From NCBI GenBank assembly GCA_035578155.1, contig JAPWDM010000013.1:8953527-9017526 (forward strand): a stretch of 64,000 nucleotides of DNA. The letters run 5' to 3'. Origin of the DNA: Brachynemurus nebulosus. Its lineage: Eukaryota > Arthropoda > Insecta > Neuroptera > Myrmeleontidae. The notes beneath the pieces are model-generated. The model saw nothing but the letters and a program-made list of their open reading frames with translations. It did not search any database and had not been told where the DNA came from. Numbering within the stretch: position 1 is the first letter of the stretch; each line of letters starts with the position of its first letter. Made by a program: the position numbers and the translations under genes. Below are positions 63,499 through 64,000 of this stretch, piece after piece.

Positions 63499-64000
63499 CT
63501 CACTTTCCTTTTAAAGTGATCAAATGAATAGCGTATCGAAAAGGAAAGCCGTTTATTTACAATTTATAAAAAAAAAAAATGACTAAACTAATTTTTTTAA
63601 AAGTATTTTGCGCATGACAATAAGGAGTAACAACAAAAAATTCAAGATTTTTTCAAAATAAATAAAATCTTAAATCCTTAGGATTTAAAATGTTGCTTAA
63701 AACTTTTTACCGTATAAAAATAGGAATGTTGTAATTTAAGATTATTTCCCTAAGCTATATTGCACCTTCCAATATTTTCAAAAAATAAGCCCCTGCGGAA
63801 TAAATTTGTACTTTACTGTACTTAAGTTACTTATGGTACTAGATAAGTACAAAAAAAGAAAGATATGAGACCACATAGTGAATTTTTTTTCAATTATTCG
63901 AGTAAAAATGGTGTTTATAATCCAAGAACCAAGCAAGTTCCTGAACTGTTCGAACTAGAAGTACAAAATTTGAAAGAACTACTAGGCTAATGTAGTAATT

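Larger units (their letters stand above)
57398..64000. other. Intergenic region upstream of JASPer, no supported gene
   Basis: Holds the JASPer 5' flank, one dispersed repeat copy, a short AT microsatellite and a possible TIR element near the end. Elsewhere the sequence is AT-rich with short random frames. GTCAAGTGCATCAC is repeated near 59,100-59,150. Confidence 0.55.

Overview
The window is AT-rich eukaryotic DNA with short GT-AG introns (about 60-80 bp in compact genes), AATAAA signals and many small DNA transposons. The proteins (TRMU, RBMX2, the U11/U12 35K protein and a JASPer/LEDGF-like PWWP protein) are animal and fit an insect best; the order cannot be fixed from sequence alone. No tRNA, rRNA, CRISPR array or bacterial operon was recognised.

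Layout. Bases 1-24,700 carry no host gene I can support, apart from one doubtful exon near 7 kb. They hold TIR elements, a Helitron-like repeat ending beside an (AT)n tract, a 140-bp MITE family and a three-level nest: a 168-bp tandem repeat is split by a piggyBac-like TTAA element (9635-16132), and that element is split by a Penelope-like retroelement (PLE) pair (about 10548-16010). The two PLE copies lie head to head as an inverted repeat with 2.55-kb arms that look identical, flanked by a 16-bp target-site duplication. Each copy encodes a reverse transcriptase with a GIY-YIG endonuclease and ends in a hammerhead-ribozyme-like motif.

Bases 24,700-31,700 form a compact gene cluster: TRMU (+, 5 exons, mitochondrial tRNA 2-thiouridylase), RBMX2 (-, 2 exons, RES/activated spliceosome) and SNRNP35 (+, 2 exons, minor spliceosome). 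RBMX2 and SNRNP35 are divergent and share a 1.56-kb upstream region that a dispersed repeat has invaded.

Bases 33,600-57,400 are one minus-strand gene of 9 coding exons, rebuilt here with phase-consistent splice sites as a 513-aa JASPer/PSIP1 (LEDGF) homologue: PWWP domain at the N terminus, integrase-binding-type domain near the C terminus. Its 15.9-kb intron 6 contains a second complete gene on the same strand (39,877-49,148; 3 exons, 1675 aa predicted), a charged, probably nuclear protein that I do not recognise. That gene's own 4.2-kb second intron is almost wholly a piggyBac-like insertion with two hAT elements inside it.

Bases 57,400-64,000 look intergenic, with one copy of a dispersed repeat and AT-rich unique sequence. 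Most transposon calls rest on terminal inverted repeats plus target-site duplications read directly (TTAA, 8-bp hAT-type, TA).
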